Shown here in pieces: positions 18,295 through 26,814 of a stretch of 64,000 nucleotides of DNA (its first letter is position 1; the number at the start of each line of letters is the position of its first letter). The DNA lies in contig NZ_JACJIM010000004.1 in assembly GCF_014138435.1 (NCBI RefSeq), positions 62,001-126,000 on the forward strand, in the 5' to 3' direction. Source of the DNA: Methylobacterium fujisawaense. Lineage in GTDB: Bacteria; Pseudomonadota; Alphaproteobacteria; Rhizobiales; Beijerinckiaceae. The notes under the pieces are model-generated. The model did not search any database, had not been told where the DNA came from, and saw nothing but the letters and a program-made list of their open reading frames with translations. The translations under genes were made by a program, and so were the position numbers.

Positions 18295-18429
18295 CGGCCG
18301 CCGGAGTCGGATGCCCCCGGGGCCCGCGCGTCGATGGCCCGCTGGCGCGGCCGGACCTGCATCGCGATCCCGAGGGGCACGCCGGCGGGCGGATTTCCCT
18401 GCGCCGCGCCATGCTCTAACGCCATCCGC

Positions 18430-19383
18430 ATGAGCGAGACACGCGATGCGGGCCGGCCTGGGCCGGGCGGGGCGAAGGCGGCGGGTGCTGCGGAGGAGGC
18501 GCCTCTGAGCCGGCTCCTGCGCCTGATGGCGACCCTGCGCGATCCCGTCGCCGGCTGCCCCTGGGACGTGGCGCAGAGCTTCGCCACCATCGTGCCCTAC
18601 ACGATCGAGGAGGCCTACGAGGTCGCCGACGCGGTGGCGCGGGGGGATCTGCGCGACCTGCGGGACGAACTCGGCGACCTGCTGCTCCAAGTGGTGTTCC
18701 ACGCCCGCATGGCCGAGGAGCAGGGCGCCTTCGCCTTCGACGACGTGGCCCGCGCCATCGGCGACAAGCTGGTCCGGCGCCACCCCCACGTCTTCACCCC
18801 GGACGGCACGCCCCTGCCCGCCGGCTCGCCCCTGCGCGATCCGGCCCAGGTCGAGGCCCAGTGGGCGGCGATCAAGGCGCAGGAACGGGCGGCCCGGCAG
18901 AAAGAGCGGCAGGAAGAGCGGCAAGAGGCGCGGCAAGAGGCGCGGCAGGACACAGGCGCCGCGCCGGATCCGGCGCCGGACCCGCTCGGCGGCGTCGCCC
19001 GGGCGCTGCCGGCCCTCGCCCGGGCGGAGAAGATCTCCCGGCGGGCGGCCGCCTACGGCTTCGACTGGGACGAGGCCGCCCAGGTCGTCGACAAGGTCCG
19101 CGAGGAGACCGACGAGGTCGCCGAGGCCCTGGCGGCGGGCGACCCGCAGGCCCTGTCCGAGGAGATCGGCGATCTCCTGTTCTCGGTGGCCAACCTCGCC
19201 CGGCATGCCGGGATCGACCCGGAGACCGCCCTGCGCGACGGGACCGCCAAGTTCGAGCGCCGCTTCGCCGCCATGGCGCGGCACCTCGCGGCCTCCGGGG
19301 GCGCCCTCGGCCGCTCCGACCTCGCCGCCATGGAGGCGGCGTGGCAGGCGGCCAAGCGCGACGAGGCGGGGGGTGGGCCGTAG
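18430..19383 (+). CDS. mazG: Nucleoside triphosphate pyrophosphohydrolase MazG
   Basis: House-cleaning enzyme that hydrolyses (d)NTPs to monophosphates and pyrophosphate. The 317-residue protein has two MazG domains. The N-terminal one (about 30-140) has CPWDVAQSFATIVPYTIEEA and the metal-binding helix pair with DLRDELGDLLLQVVFHA. The C-terminal one (about 195-300) has EKISRRAAAYGFDWDEA, EETDEVAEAL and SEEIGDLLFSVANLAR. Between them lies an unusual highly charged linker of RQ-E repeats (about residues 156-175) encoded by a 12-base tandem repeat, making the protein longer than the E. coli form (263). The ATG at 18430 begins MSETRD. It is preceded by a long non-coding gap and followed by a strong hairpin, so it is probably monocistronic. 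Confidence 0.95.
   Translation: MSETRDAGRPGPGGAKAAGAAEEAPLSRLLRLMATLRDPVAGCPWDVAQSFATIVPYTIEEAYEVADAVARGDLRDLRDELGDLLLQVVFHARMAEEQGAFAFDDVARAIGDKLVRRHPHVFTPDGTPLPAGSPLRDPAQVEAQWAAIKAQERAARQKERQEERQEARQEARQDTGAAPDPAPDPLGGVARALPALARAEKISRRAAAYGFDWDEAAQVVDKVREETDEVAEALAAGDPQALSEEIGDLLFSVANLARHAGIDPETALRDGTAKFERRFAAMARHLAASGGALGRSDLAAMEAAWQAAKRDEAGGGP
18895..18954 (+). repeat. 12-base tandem repeat inside mazG
   Basis: Five consecutive 12-base units of the form CGGCARGARGMG (18895-18906, 18907-18918, 18919-18930, 18931-18942, 18943-18954; the third and fourth are identical). They encode RQKE, RQEE, RQEA, RQEA, RQDT in the interdomain linker of MazG. The copy number may vary between strains. Confidence 0.9.
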
Positions 19384-19453
19384 CGGCGCGTGGCCCGGAT
19401 CCGAATCGGGCGACCGCCTCGCGAGATCCGCGACCGGGACCTTCGTCTGTCCG

Positions 19454-19490
19454 CGTTCGAGCGGCGCTGTCAGGCCGCGCCGCTCGAACG
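19454..19490. terminator. Strong hairpin downstream of mazG
   Basis: Perfect 13-base arms CGTTCGAGCGGCG (19454-19466) and CGCCGCTCGAACG (19478-19490) with an 11-base loop, 70 bases after the mazG stop. No T-run follows, so it may terminate with Rho or stabilise the 3' end. Confidence 0.6.
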
Positions 19491-19591
19491 CCCGCGGCCC
19501 GATCTGCGGGCTCGTCGCGGCGGATCCGCCGGGCTCCGCAACGGTGATCCGACGCGTTGGCGTTCCGGCCGCCGGGCGTTAAACCCGCGCC

Positions 19592-19969
19592 ATGTTCGAT
19601 GATGCAGCCGCTCAGCGCTATCTCGCGGGACTGGCTCCCGTGGCGGCGGGATCGGTGCGCTGGCTCATCTACGATCACGACCGGCAATGGGTCTCGGTCG
19701 TTGACGGCAATCTCGTGTCCCTGCGGCAGGATTGCCTGCATGTCCTCGGCGCCTCCGCGGAGGCGGACGCCACCGCGTCCCTCGTCGATGCGATCCGCGA
19801 CTTCCTCGCCGAAGGGACGGATCGCACCCCGCAGATCGTCGCCCTCTCGTGCGCCGTGCTGATGCAGAGCGTCGGGGATCTCGACGCGGTATTCGATCGG
19901 ATCCGGTCCGGCGTCATGGCAACCCTCGTCTATGCCGAGGACGTCGTGGTCAGGCCCGTCGCCGCGTAG
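19592..19969 (+). CDS. Hypothetical protein
   Basis: A 125-residue soluble protein that I do not recognise. It has mixed alpha/beta composition, an acidic character and no signal peptide or membrane segment. Features include SVRWLIYDHDRQWVSVVDG in the first third and an Ala/Val-rich core (VALSCAVLMQSVGDLDAVFD) later. The ATG at 19592 has no obvious Shine-Dalgarno sequence, but codon use is typical of the neighbours (strong third-position GC). It lies alone between mazG and a secreted-protein gene. Confidence 0.55.
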   Translation: MFDDAAAQRYLAGLAPVAAGSVRWLIYDHDRQWVSVVDGNLVSLRQDCLHVLGASAEADATASLVDAIRDFLAEGTDRTPQIVALSCAVLMQSVGDLDAVFDRIRSGVMATLVYAEDVVVRPVAA

Positions 19970-20300
19970 GGCAAATCGGCACTGCCCGTCCTCGCCGCCC
20001 GGCACTCCGGCGACGGCGGCCTTCGCGGCAGCCGGGGGCGGCTTGATCCCGCGAGGCACCCGCGCTCTCGACAAGGGGCTTCCGGGCGCGCGTCGGCGGA
20101 CCGCCGACGCCGGGATTCCCGCTCCGGACGCGCCGGCTCGGATTGAAGGAACCTCCCCCGTCCAGGTTCCGAGGCCGAGCGGTGCCACGTTCCTGATCGA
20201 CCGCGCCGCGATCCGCGCCGGGGTTACCCGCGGCGATCCTCCGCGGCTCCCCGGCGCGCCGAGGGCTCGACACGGGGCGGTCCGCGGATATGTTCCGCGC
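19970..20300. other. 331-base gap without recognised gene
   Basis: GC-rich intergenic DNA before the small secreted-protein gene. I see no gene, RNA or clear repeat; it presumably contains the promoter of the 20301 gene. Confidence 0.4.
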
Positions 20301-20630
20301 ATGCGCTTCGCCCTGCCCGTCCTCGCCGCCCTCGCTGTCACCGCCGCCCTGTCCCGGCCCGCCGCGGCCGAGACGGTCGTCCAGGAGCGGTTCGGCTGCC
20401 ACAGCCAGGAGGTCACCGACCGCCTGTTCAAGCTGGTCATGGCGGGCGACGAATCCGGGTTCGGGCAGTTGCTGAAGGGCAGCCTCGCCAGCGGCGAGTG
20501 CCGGTCCTTCAAGCCCGGCGAGGAAGTCCGGCTCGAGTCCCGGACGATGAGCTACGGCTGCCTCGCCCTGAAGGACGCGCAGGACCGCTGCTACTGGACG
20601 CCGCTCAGCGCCATCGAGAAGGCGAACTGA
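20301..20630 (+). CDS. Small secreted protein of unknown function
   Basis: A 109-residue protein with a clear Sec signal peptide (MRFALPVLAALAVTAALSRP then AAAET, cleavage about residue 23). The mature part of about 86 residues has three cysteines (GCHSQEV, GECRSF, YGCLALKDAQDRCYW: four if the last pair is counted together), which could form two disulfides, and two short repeats of a beta-strand pattern (EEVRLESR). It is probably periplasmic. I do not recognise a named family. The ATG at 20301 sits directly before the signal peptide. Confidence 0.7.
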   Translation: MRFALPVLAALAVTAALSRPAAAETVVQERFGCHSQEVTDRLFKLVMAGDESGFGQLLKGSLASGECRSFKPGEEVRLESRTMSYGCLALKDAQDRCYWTPLSAIEKAN

Positions 20631-20697
20631 GCCGGGCCCGGCCGGCGGGCGGCCCCGCTGTCCGGCACCCGCGAGGGGCGCCGGGCCCCGTGGGCGA

Positions 20698-21237
20698 TCA
20701 GGCGCCCTTCTTGCCCTTGCCCTTCGCCGGTTCCGCCTCGCCCTCCCCGGCATCGGCCGCCGCGTTGATCGTCCCGGCGATCCGGGAGAGCAGCGCGTCG
20801 GTGGTCTTCTCCTCCTGCAGGGTCTCGTCCAGGAGCTTGGCGGCATCCGCGTAGCCGAGCTGCGCGGCCCAGGTCTTCAGGGTGCCGTAGCGGGCGATCT
20901 CGTAATGCTCCACCGCCTGGGCGCAGGCGGCCAGCACCGCGTCGGCCGCCGGGCTGCCCGCGAAGTCGTCGAGGTCTTCCTCCATCTCGGAGACGATCCC
21001 CTGCATCGCCTCGCAGGTCTTGGCCCGGGCCGGCTTGCCGATGATCTCGAAGACCTGCGTCAGGCGCTCCACCTGCTGGGCGCTCTCCTCCGCATGGGTC
21101 TCGAAGGCTTGGCGCAACGCGTCGTGCTCCGCCGCCTTGGCGGACTTCTTGAGCGCCTTCACCGACTGCTTTTCGGCATAGTAGACGTCCTTCAGGGTCT
21201 CATAGAAGGCGTCCTGCAGCGTTTTCTGCTTGGCCAT
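20698..21237 (-). CDS. DUF892 ferritin-like protein (YciE/YciF type)
   Basis: A 179-residue all-helical protein of the DUF892 family, a four-helix-bundle di-iron fold related to ferritins and linked to general stress. Signature stretches are LQDAFYETLKDVYYAEKQ (residues 6-23) and AVEHYEIARYGTLKTWA near the C-terminal helix, supplying the expected Glu/His metal ligands. The tail is a basic low-complexity stretch (GKGKKGA), which may bind DNA or be disordered. The ATG at 21237 begins MAKQKTLQDAF, the usual start. Transcription is opposite to the small secreted-protein gene, with a 67-base convergent gap. Confidence 0.9.
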   Translation of the reverse strand: MAKQKTLQDAFYETLKDVYYAEKQSVKALKKSAKAAEHDALRQAFETHAEESAQQVERLTQVFEIIGKPARAKTCEAMQGIVSEMEEDLDDFAGSPAADAVLAACAQAVEHYEIARYGTLKTWAAQLGYADAAKLLDETLQEEKTTDALLSRIAGTINAAADAGEGEAEPAKGKGKKGA

Positions 21238-21546
21238 GGCGGTCTGTCTCCGTTGAAGGGCCACCGTCGGTGTCGGCGGCCTCCTCGGTGAACCCCGGTC
21301 CGGCCGGCTGTATCCGGGCGATATCTTCGGCCTGTGGAGGAACCTTTCGGGGTTTTGGCGGCCGCCCCGTCCGGGCGCGTCTTCCGGCCGGATCCGGGCA
21401 CAGGTAGTCGAGGGCGGTTTCGAAGGCGCCCCCCACCGCGTCGGGCAGAGACGGGCGGGTCCGGGTCGCGACGCGTCGGCCTGTCGTCCGCCGTTCGGGG
21501 CCTGGGGGCGGTCTTCCGGGCCGCCTGGCGGCCGGTCCATCGCCCG

Positions 21547-21595
21547 GGATCCTGTGATCAGGGCCTGCCGGGATCCGGGGATCCTGTGATCAGGG
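21547..21595. repeat. Direct repeat of a 17-base sequence at the doxX 3' end
   Basis: GGATCCTGTGATCAGGG occurs at 21547-21563 and again at 21579-21595, a 32-base period, with extra GGATCC copies around. Each unit is partly palindromic (CCTGATCACAGG on the other strand). The doxX stop codon falls in the second unit. The rest of the 21238-21589 gap shows no gene. Confidence 0.8.
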
Positions 21596-22096
21596 ATCCC
21601 GGATGGGGGCCTGCGCGTCCCGTCCCGGTGGCGTCGGCGGGCGCTGCGGAGCGCGGGCGGTCCGGGGCGCGCCGCCGGCGGATCCGCGGTCCCCGACGAA
21701 CGGCCAGTCGATCAGCCCGCCGGCCCAGAGCGCCGCCCAGACGAAGACCGGCTGAAACGCCAGGCGCGGGCCGTGGTACCACCAGGAATCCGGGATGCCG
21801 GCGATGGCGACGTGGTCGAAGGCGTGCTTGAGGTTCGCCGGGTAGACGCAGACCGCGTAGAGGGCGAGGCCGAGCGCGGCCGCCCGGCGGAACCGGCCCG
21901 TCAGCAGGCCGACGGCGCCGGCGATCTCGCACAGGCCGGTCGCCAGGATGACGAGCCGCGGCTGCGGCACCCAGTCGGGCATCAGCGGCAGCATCGCGTC
22001 GGTCGCCACGAGATGCACCACCCCGATGAAGGCGTAGAGGGCCGCGAGCCCGTAGCGGAGCCGGCGGCGGCCCGTCTCGACCGCTTGCCCGGTCAC
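21590..22096 (-). CDS. DoxX-family membrane protein
   Basis: A 168-residue inner-membrane protein with four predicted helices in the DoxX pattern: GLAALYAFIGVVHLVATDAM, a second helix RLVILATGLCEIAGAVGLL, a third RAAALGLALYAVCVYPANL and a fourth FVWAALWAGGLIDW. The C-terminal 30 residues are proline/arginine-rich and probably disordered. The GTG start (22096) overlaps the pabC stop in a GTGA arrangement, so it is translationally coupled to the folate operon even though the family has no known folate role; DoxX proteins are linked to redox stress or small quinone-like molecules. Confidence 0.8.
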   Translation of the reverse strand: MTGQAVETGRRRLRYGLAALYAFIGVVHLVATDAMLPLMPDWVPQPRLVILATGLCEIAGAVGLLTGRFRRAAALGLALYAVCVYPANLKHAFDHVAIAGIPDSWWYHGPRLAFQPVFVWAALWAGGLIDWPFVGDRGSAGGAPRTARAPQRPPTPPGRDAQAPIRDP

Positions 22097-22956
22097 GCGA
22101 CGGACTCCTCCGTCACCCCGCAGGCGCGGGCCACCGACTCGCGGAGCGCCGCCCTGAGGCGGACAACCGCCGGGTGCCCGAGGCTGGCGAAGGCCGTCTC
22201 GCCCACCGCCGTCACGGGGGCGAGGAGCCGCAGGGAATTGGTCAGGAACACGGCCTCGGCGCCCATCAGGTCGGGCAGGCTCAGCGACCGCTCCTCCGCC
22301 CGGAGCCCGCATCCGGCGGCGAGCGCCAGGATCTCCGCCCGCACGATCCCGGCGAGGACGCCGTCGGTCAGCGGCGGCGTCACCAGGATCTCCCCGAACA
22401 GGCCGAACAGGTTGCCGGTGCCCGCGCATGCGACGCGTCCCCGGGTGTTGCAGAACAGCGCCTCGTCGAACCCCGCCGCGGCGGCGTCGCGGGCGGCCAG
22501 CACCGCGTCGCCGTAGCCCAAGGTCTTCAGCCGGGCGGCCGGGGACGTGTCGTTGCGGGCGATCGAAGTCGGCCACAGGCGCAGGGGCGCGAAGGCCGCG
22601 CTGCGGGCGCTCGGCGCCGCGGTGGCGAACAGGGTCGGGCTCGGATCCTCCGGCGGCTTCAGGCCGCGTGGGCCGGAACCGCGGGTGAGGGTGGTGCGGA
22701 TCGCGAGCCGCTCCCCGGTCCTGCTCCTCGCGCCGGCCAGCGCCCGCATGGCCTCCCGGATCCGGTCCGGCGCGGCGGGGATCCCCAGCGCGTCCGCGGA
22801 GGTCACGAGCCGGGCGATGTGGGCCTCCGCGAAGGCGACCCGGCCGCCCAGCGCCAGCGCCGTGTCGAACAGGCCGTCGCCCAGCGTCAGGCCGCGGTCG
22901 GTGAGGTCCAGCGGCGCGGTCGTCCCCGCGACGAGGGCGCCGTCACGCCACAGCAT
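22093..22956 (-). CDS. pabC: Aminodeoxychorismate lyase, PLP aminotransferase class IV
   Basis: A 287-residue fold-type IV PLP enzyme that most likely releases pyruvate from 4-amino-4-deoxychorismate to give p-aminobenzoate. The catalytic lysine is K144 (ARLKTLGYGDAVLA) and the cofactor-phosphate region GTGNLFGLFG follows (about 179-188). Branched-chain or D-amino acid aminotransferases share this fold, but position directly after pabA and pabB with overlapping ends makes the lyase assignment strong. The start at 22956 overlaps the pabA stop by 14 bases and the 3' end overlaps the doxX start by 4. Confidence 0.9.
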   Translation of the reverse strand: MLWRDGALVAGTTAPLDLTDRGLTLGDGLFDTALALGGRVAFAEAHIARLVTSADALGIPAAPDRIREAMRALAGARSRTGERLAIRTTLTRGSGPRGLKPPEDPSPTLFATAAPSARSAAFAPLRLWPTSIARNDTSPAARLKTLGYGDAVLAARDAAAAGFDEALFCNTRGRVACAGTGNLFGLFGEILVTPPLTDGVLAGIVRAEILALAAGCGLRAEERSLSLPDLMGAEAVFLTNSLRLLAPVTAVGETAFASLGHPAVVRLRAALRESVARACGVTEESVA

Positions 22957-23548
22957 CGCGCTGTCCCTCCCGCCAGGCCCGGGCCAGCCCCAGAAAATTG
23001 GCGAACAGGGCGTGGCCGCCCTCGGTCAGGACCGATTCCGGGTGGAACTGGATGCCGTAGGTCGGGTGGGTCCGGTGCGACAGGGCCATCACCTCCCCCT
23101 CCTGCGAGACCGCGTCGACGGAGAGGTGCTTCTCCATCTCGGGGCCGGGGGTCACCACGAGCGAGTGGTAGCGCCCCACCGGCATCGGCGCCGGCAGCCC
23201 GGAAAACAGCCGCTCGCCCGTATGGGCGATCGGCGTCATCTGCCCGTGCAGGGGCCGCTGCGCCCGCGCCACCGTGCCGCCGAAGGCCGCGCCGATCGCC
23301 TGGTGGCCGAGGCAGACGCCGAGGATCGGCACCGCCCCCGACAGCTCCCGGATCGCCGGCAGGGAGATGCCGGCCTCCGCCGGGGTGCAGGGGCCGGGCG
23401 AGACCACCAGGGCCTCGGGGGCCAGCGCCCGGATGCCGGCGACGTCCAGGGCGTCGTTGCGCACGACCCGGACCTCCTCGCCCAGCTCCTCCAGGTAGCG
23501 GACGACGTTGAAGACGAAGGAATCGTAGTTGTCGAGGACGAGGATCAT
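22943..23548 (-). CDS. pabA: Aminodeoxychorismate/anthranilate synthase glutaminase subunit
   Basis: A 201-residue class I glutamine amidotransferase that supplies ammonia to PabB. The triad is present: Cys79 in GVCLGHQAIG, His169 and Glu171 in GIQFHPES. The conserved SPGPCTPAEAG oxyanion/chorismate-side loop is at 50-60. The enzyme may also serve anthranilate synthase (TrpG) as in many bacteria with one shared subunit, but clustering with pabB and pabC supports p-aminobenzoate synthesis. The ATG at 23548 overlaps the pabB stop as ATGA. Confidence 0.93.
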   Translation of the reverse strand: MILVLDNYDSFVFNVVRYLEELGEEVRVVRNDALDVAGIRALAPEALVVSPGPCTPAEAGISLPAIRELSGAVPILGVCLGHQAIGAAFGGTVARAQRPLHGQMTPIAHTGERLFSGLPAPMPVGRYHSLVVTPGPEMEKHLSVDAVSQEGEVMALSHRTHPTYGIQFHPESVLTEGGHALFANFLGLARAWREGQRDAVA

Positions 23549-24933
23549 GCGAAGGCCTCGAAGACGCGGGCGGCCTTGGCGAGTGTCTCGTCGTATTCCG
23601 GGCCGGGCTCCGACAGCAGGGTCACCCCGCCCCCGGCCTGCAGGACCGCCTGTCGGTCGTCCATGAACACCGTGCGGATCGCGATCGCGGTATCGAGCGC
23701 CCCGTCGAAGCCGATCCGGCCGATGGCGCCGCAATAGAGTTCCCGGGCGTCGCCCTCGATCTCGGTGATGATGTCCATGGCGCGGATCTTCGGGGCGCCG
23801 GTGATCGAGCCCCCCGGGAAGGTCCCTTCCAGGAGGTCGAGGGCGTCGAGCCCGTCGCGGAGCTCTCCGGTCACCACCGACACCAGATGGTGGACGTTGG
23901 CGTAGGTCTCCAGGCCGCAGAGCGTCGGCACGGCGACGCTGCCCGGCGCGCAGACCCGGGACAGATCGTTGCGCAGCAGGTCGACGATCATGACGTTCTC
24001 GGCCCGCTCCTTCACGCTGGCCTGGAGCGCCTCGGCCGCCGCCCGGTCGGCCGCCGGGTCGTCCGAGGGGTTATCCGCGCGGCGGGCGGTGCCCTTGATC
24101 GGCCGGGTCTCCACGTGACGGCCGTCGAGGCGGATGAACCGCTCGGGCGAGGACGAGGCGACGGTCAGGCCCTCCAGCTCCAGATAGGCGCCGAAGGTCG
24201 CCGGGTTGGTGGCGCGCAGCCGCCGGTAGAGGGCGAACGGATCGAAGCCGGCCGGGAGATCGGCGGTGAAACGCTGGGCGATGTTGGCTTGGTAGATGTC
24301 GCCCGCCCGGATGTAGGCGCGGACCTTTTCGACAGCCTCTTCATAGGTTTGTCGGTCGAAGTTCGAGCGCCATGTGAGCGGCTCCGGCGCTCCGGCGGCG
24401 GCCGCGCTCGGGATCTCCGCGCCGCCGAGCCGGTCGGCGAATCGGGCGAGCCGCGCCTCCGCGCGGGCCTGCCGCTGGGCCGGTGCGGTCTCCGGGAACC
24501 CCGTGGCGACGAGCCGGCAGGTGCCCGCGGCGTGATCGATCACCAGGGCCGTGTCGTAGAAGTTCAGGGCGATGTCGTCGGTGAGCCCCGCCCGCCGGGC
24601 CGGCGGCGCCACCCGTTCCAGCGATGCCCCGAGGTCATAGGCCAGATAGCCGATCGCCCCGCCGGGGAAGGGTTCTTCGGCGTCCGGTTCGATCCGGTAC
24701 GGCGCGAGGCACGCCCGCAGAGCCGCGAAGGGACCGCCCGGCACCGGATTTCCGTCGAGGGTCGCCCGCCCGTCGCGGTAGCGGAAGCGTGCGAACGGCT
24801 CGGCGGCCACGATCGAATGGCGACCCAGGGAGTCGTGCCGCATGGCACTGTCGAGGAAGGCGAGCCCGGGCAGGGCGCGCAGCCGGGCCGCCGCCGCGAC
24901 GGGATCGATGAAGGGGATCTCTCGGGTCCACAT
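23545..24933 (-). CDS. pabB: Aminodeoxychorismate synthase component I
   Basis: A 462-residue chorismate-binding enzyme converting chorismate and ammonia to 4-amino-4-deoxychorismate for folate. The motif PIKGT at 278-282 is diagnostic: Lys280 corresponds to the catalytic lysine of E. coli PabB, whereas anthranilate synthase TrpE has PIAGT. Other signatures are KERAENVMIVDLLRNDLSRV after it and FPGGSITGAPKIRAM toward the C-terminus (chorismate site). The ATG at 24933 begins MWTREIPFID; longer reading frames upstream lack family similarity. First gene of the overlapping pabB-pabA-pabC-doxX unit and divergent from rimO with 376 bases between. Confidence 0.95.
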   Translation of the reverse strand: MWTREIPFIDPVAAAARLRALPGLAFLDSAMRHDSLGRHSIVAAEPFARFRYRDGRATLDGNPVPGGPFAALRACLAPYRIEPDAEEPFPGGAIGYLAYDLGASLERVAPPARRAGLTDDIALNFYDTALVIDHAAGTCRLVATGFPETAPAQRQARAEARLARFADRLGGAEIPSAAAAGAPEPLTWRSNFDRQTYEEAVEKVRAYIRAGDIYQANIAQRFTADLPAGFDPFALYRRLRATNPATFGAYLELEGLTVASSSPERFIRLDGRHVETRPIKGTARRADNPSDDPAADRAAAEALQASVKERAENVMIVDLLRNDLSRVCAPGSVAVPTLCGLETYANVHHLVSVVTGELRDGLDALDLLEGTFPGGSITGAPKIRAMDIITEIEGDARELYCGAIGRIGFDGALDTAIAIRTVFMDDRQAVLQAGGGVTLLSEPGPEYDETLAKAARVFEAFA

Positions 24934-25309
24934 GACCGGGTTCGGGCTGTTGTCCTGGGCGAGGGCGGGGCAGATCCTGTCACGCTGCCGTCGCACAGGC
25001 GATGCCGCGGGGGAAGCGGCAGTTGCACGCAGGGACCGCCCCGGGGGGCAGACAGGGCGTGCTTCCGACGCAGACCGCGTCCCCGCGGCTTCATGTGGGA
25101 TGTCAGGGCAGGCGCGCAAAGTCCTGGTCAAACGGCCAAGTTTCCGGTTCTGCGTCAGCGGCGCGCGCCGGTCCGGTCACCCCTGCGGCGGCCGGTCTCG
25201 CGCGGCGGCGCGGGAGCTTGTATAGGAACCGCGATCCCGAATTCCCGTCCTCGCGCTTCGGGCGACCGATCCTCGGTTGCCCGCGCCGGGCCTGTCCGAC
25301 CCGAATGCC
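24934..25309. other. Divergent pabB/rimO intergenic region
   Basis: 376 bases between two outward-facing genes, so it must contain both promoters. I see no third gene, RNA element or strong repeat. No convincing promoter boxes can be assigned by eye. Confidence 0.5.
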
Positions 25310-26671
25310 ATGACCGCCACGCCTGCTCCCCGCGGCCCCGCTTCCGGAGCCGAATCCAAAATCACGGCCCCCAAGATCTCGTTCGTGTCGCTGGGCTGCC
25401 CGAAGGCGCTGGTCGATTCCGAGCGGATCCTCACCCACCTGCGCGCCGAGGGCTACGAGCTGGCCCGCCGGCACGACGGCGCCGACGTGGTGATCGTCAA
25501 CACCTGCGGCTTCCTCGATTCGGCCAAGGCGGAGTCGCTCTCGGCCATCGGCGAGGCCATGGCGGAGAACGGCCGGGTGATCGTCACCGGCTGCATGGGC
25601 GCGCAGCCGGAGGAGATCCGCGAGAAGTATCCGGATCTCCTGGCGGTGACCGGGCCCCAGGCCTACGAGTCGGTGGTGGCCGCCGTCCACGAGGCGGTGC
25701 CGCCGGCCCACGACCCGTTCCTCGACCTCGTGCCGCCGCAGGGGATCAAGCTCACCCCGCGCCACTACGCCTACCTGAAGATCTCGGAGGGGTGCAGCAA
25801 CCGCTGCAGCTTCTGCATCATCCCGTCCCTGCGCGGGAACCTCGTCAGCCGCCCCGCCGCCGACGTGCTGCGCGAGGCCGAGAAGCTGGTGAAGGCCGGC
25901 GTGAAGGAGCTGCTCGTCGTCTCGCAGGACACCAGCGCCTACGGCGTCGACATCCGCTACGCCGAGAGCCCGTGGCGCGACCGGCAGGTCCGGGCCAAGT
26001 TCTACGACCTGACCAAGGAGCTCGGCGAGCTCGGGGCCTGGGTGCGGCTCCACTACGTCTACCCCTACCCGCACGTGGACGAGGTCATCCCGCTGATGGC
26101 CGAGGGCAAGGTGCTCCCCTACCTCGACATGCCGCTCCAGCACGCGAGCCCCTCGGTGCTCAAGCGCATGCGCCGGCCCGGCAACCAGGAGCGCCAGCTC
26201 GACCGGATCCGGAGCTGGCGGCAGACCTGCCCGGACCTCGCGATCCGCTCGACCTTCATCGTCGGCTTCCCCGGCGAGACCGAGGCCGAGTTCGAGGAGC
26301 TGCTGGCCTGGCTGCAGGAGGCCAAGCTCGATCGGGTCGGCTGCTTCGAGTACGAGCCGGTGGCGGGCGCCACCGCCAACGCGCTCGGCGACCTCGTGCC
26401 GCCGGCGGTGAAGGCCGAGCGCAAGCGCCGGTTCATGGAGACGCAGAACGGCATCGCGCTGCGGCTGCAGCGCGCCAAGGTCGGCAAGCGGCTGCCGATC
26501 ATCGTCGATGCCGTCGAGGGCGGGGTCGCCCGGGGCCGGTCCAAGGCCGACGCGCCGGAGATCGACGGCACCGTCCACGCCGCCTTCCGGCGCCCGGTGC
26601 GGGTCGGCGACATCGTCACCGTGAAGATCGACCGGGCCGAGGCCTACGACCTCTACGGCAGCGTGGCGTAA
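25310..26671 (+). CDS. rimO: Ribosomal protein uS12 methylthiotransferase RimO
   Basis: Radical-SAM enzyme that adds a methylthio group to an Asp of ribosomal protein S12. The 453-residue protein has the methylthiotransferase N-domain with cysteines C30, C66 and C95 for the auxiliary 4Fe-4S cluster ([26 protein letters not shown]). The radical-SAM cluster cysteines are C162, C166 and C169 ([10 protein letters not shown]), followed by a TRAM domain at the C-terminus (about 385-453). RimO rather than MiaB is indicated by [12 protein letters not shown] and by [18 protein letters not shown]. The ATG at 25310 gives a family-typical length with a 20-residue extension. Confidence 0.95.
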   Translation: MTATPAPRGPASGAESKITAPKISFVSLGCPKALVDSERILTHLRAEGYELARRHDGADVVIVNTCGFLDSAKAESLSAIGEAMAENGRVIVTGCMGAQPEEIREKYPDLLAVTGPQAYESVVAAVHEAVPPAHDPFLDLVPPQGIKLTPRHYAYLKISEGCSNRCSFCIIPSLRGNLVSRPAADVLREAEKLVKAGVKELLVVSQDTSAYGVDIRYAESPWRDRQVRAKFYDLTKELGELGAWVRLHYVYPYPHVDEVIPLMAEGKVLPYLDMPLQHASPSVLKRMRRPGNQERQLDRIRSWRQTCPDLAIRSTFIVGFPGETEAEFEELLAWLQEAKLDRVGCFEYEPVAGATANALGDLVPPAVKAERKRRFMETQNGIALRLQRAKVGKRLPIIVDAVEGGVARGRSKADAPEIDGTVHAAFRRPVRVGDIVTVKIDRAEAYDLYGSVA

Positions 26672-26775
26672 GGCTATTCCCGTCTTCGCTGCGCTCGCGA
26701 TGACGGGCGCGGGCCGGACTCCTGTTGAAGCCCTCTCCGACGCGGCTTGACCCCGCTGGCCCACCGCGGTCTTTG

Positions 26776-26790
26776 GAACAGAGCAGGAAC
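26776..26790 (+). promoter_or_regulatory. SOS (LexA) box upstream of dinB
   Basis: GAAC-agagcag-GAAC matches the direct-repeat LexA operator GAAC-N7-GAAC (equivalently GTTC-N7-GTTC) used by alphaproteobacteria. It ends 24 bases before the dinB start, a position suited to blocking the promoter. Confidence 0.8.
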
Positions 26791-26814
26791 TCACCGCGGA
26801 TCTCCGAGGCGGCG

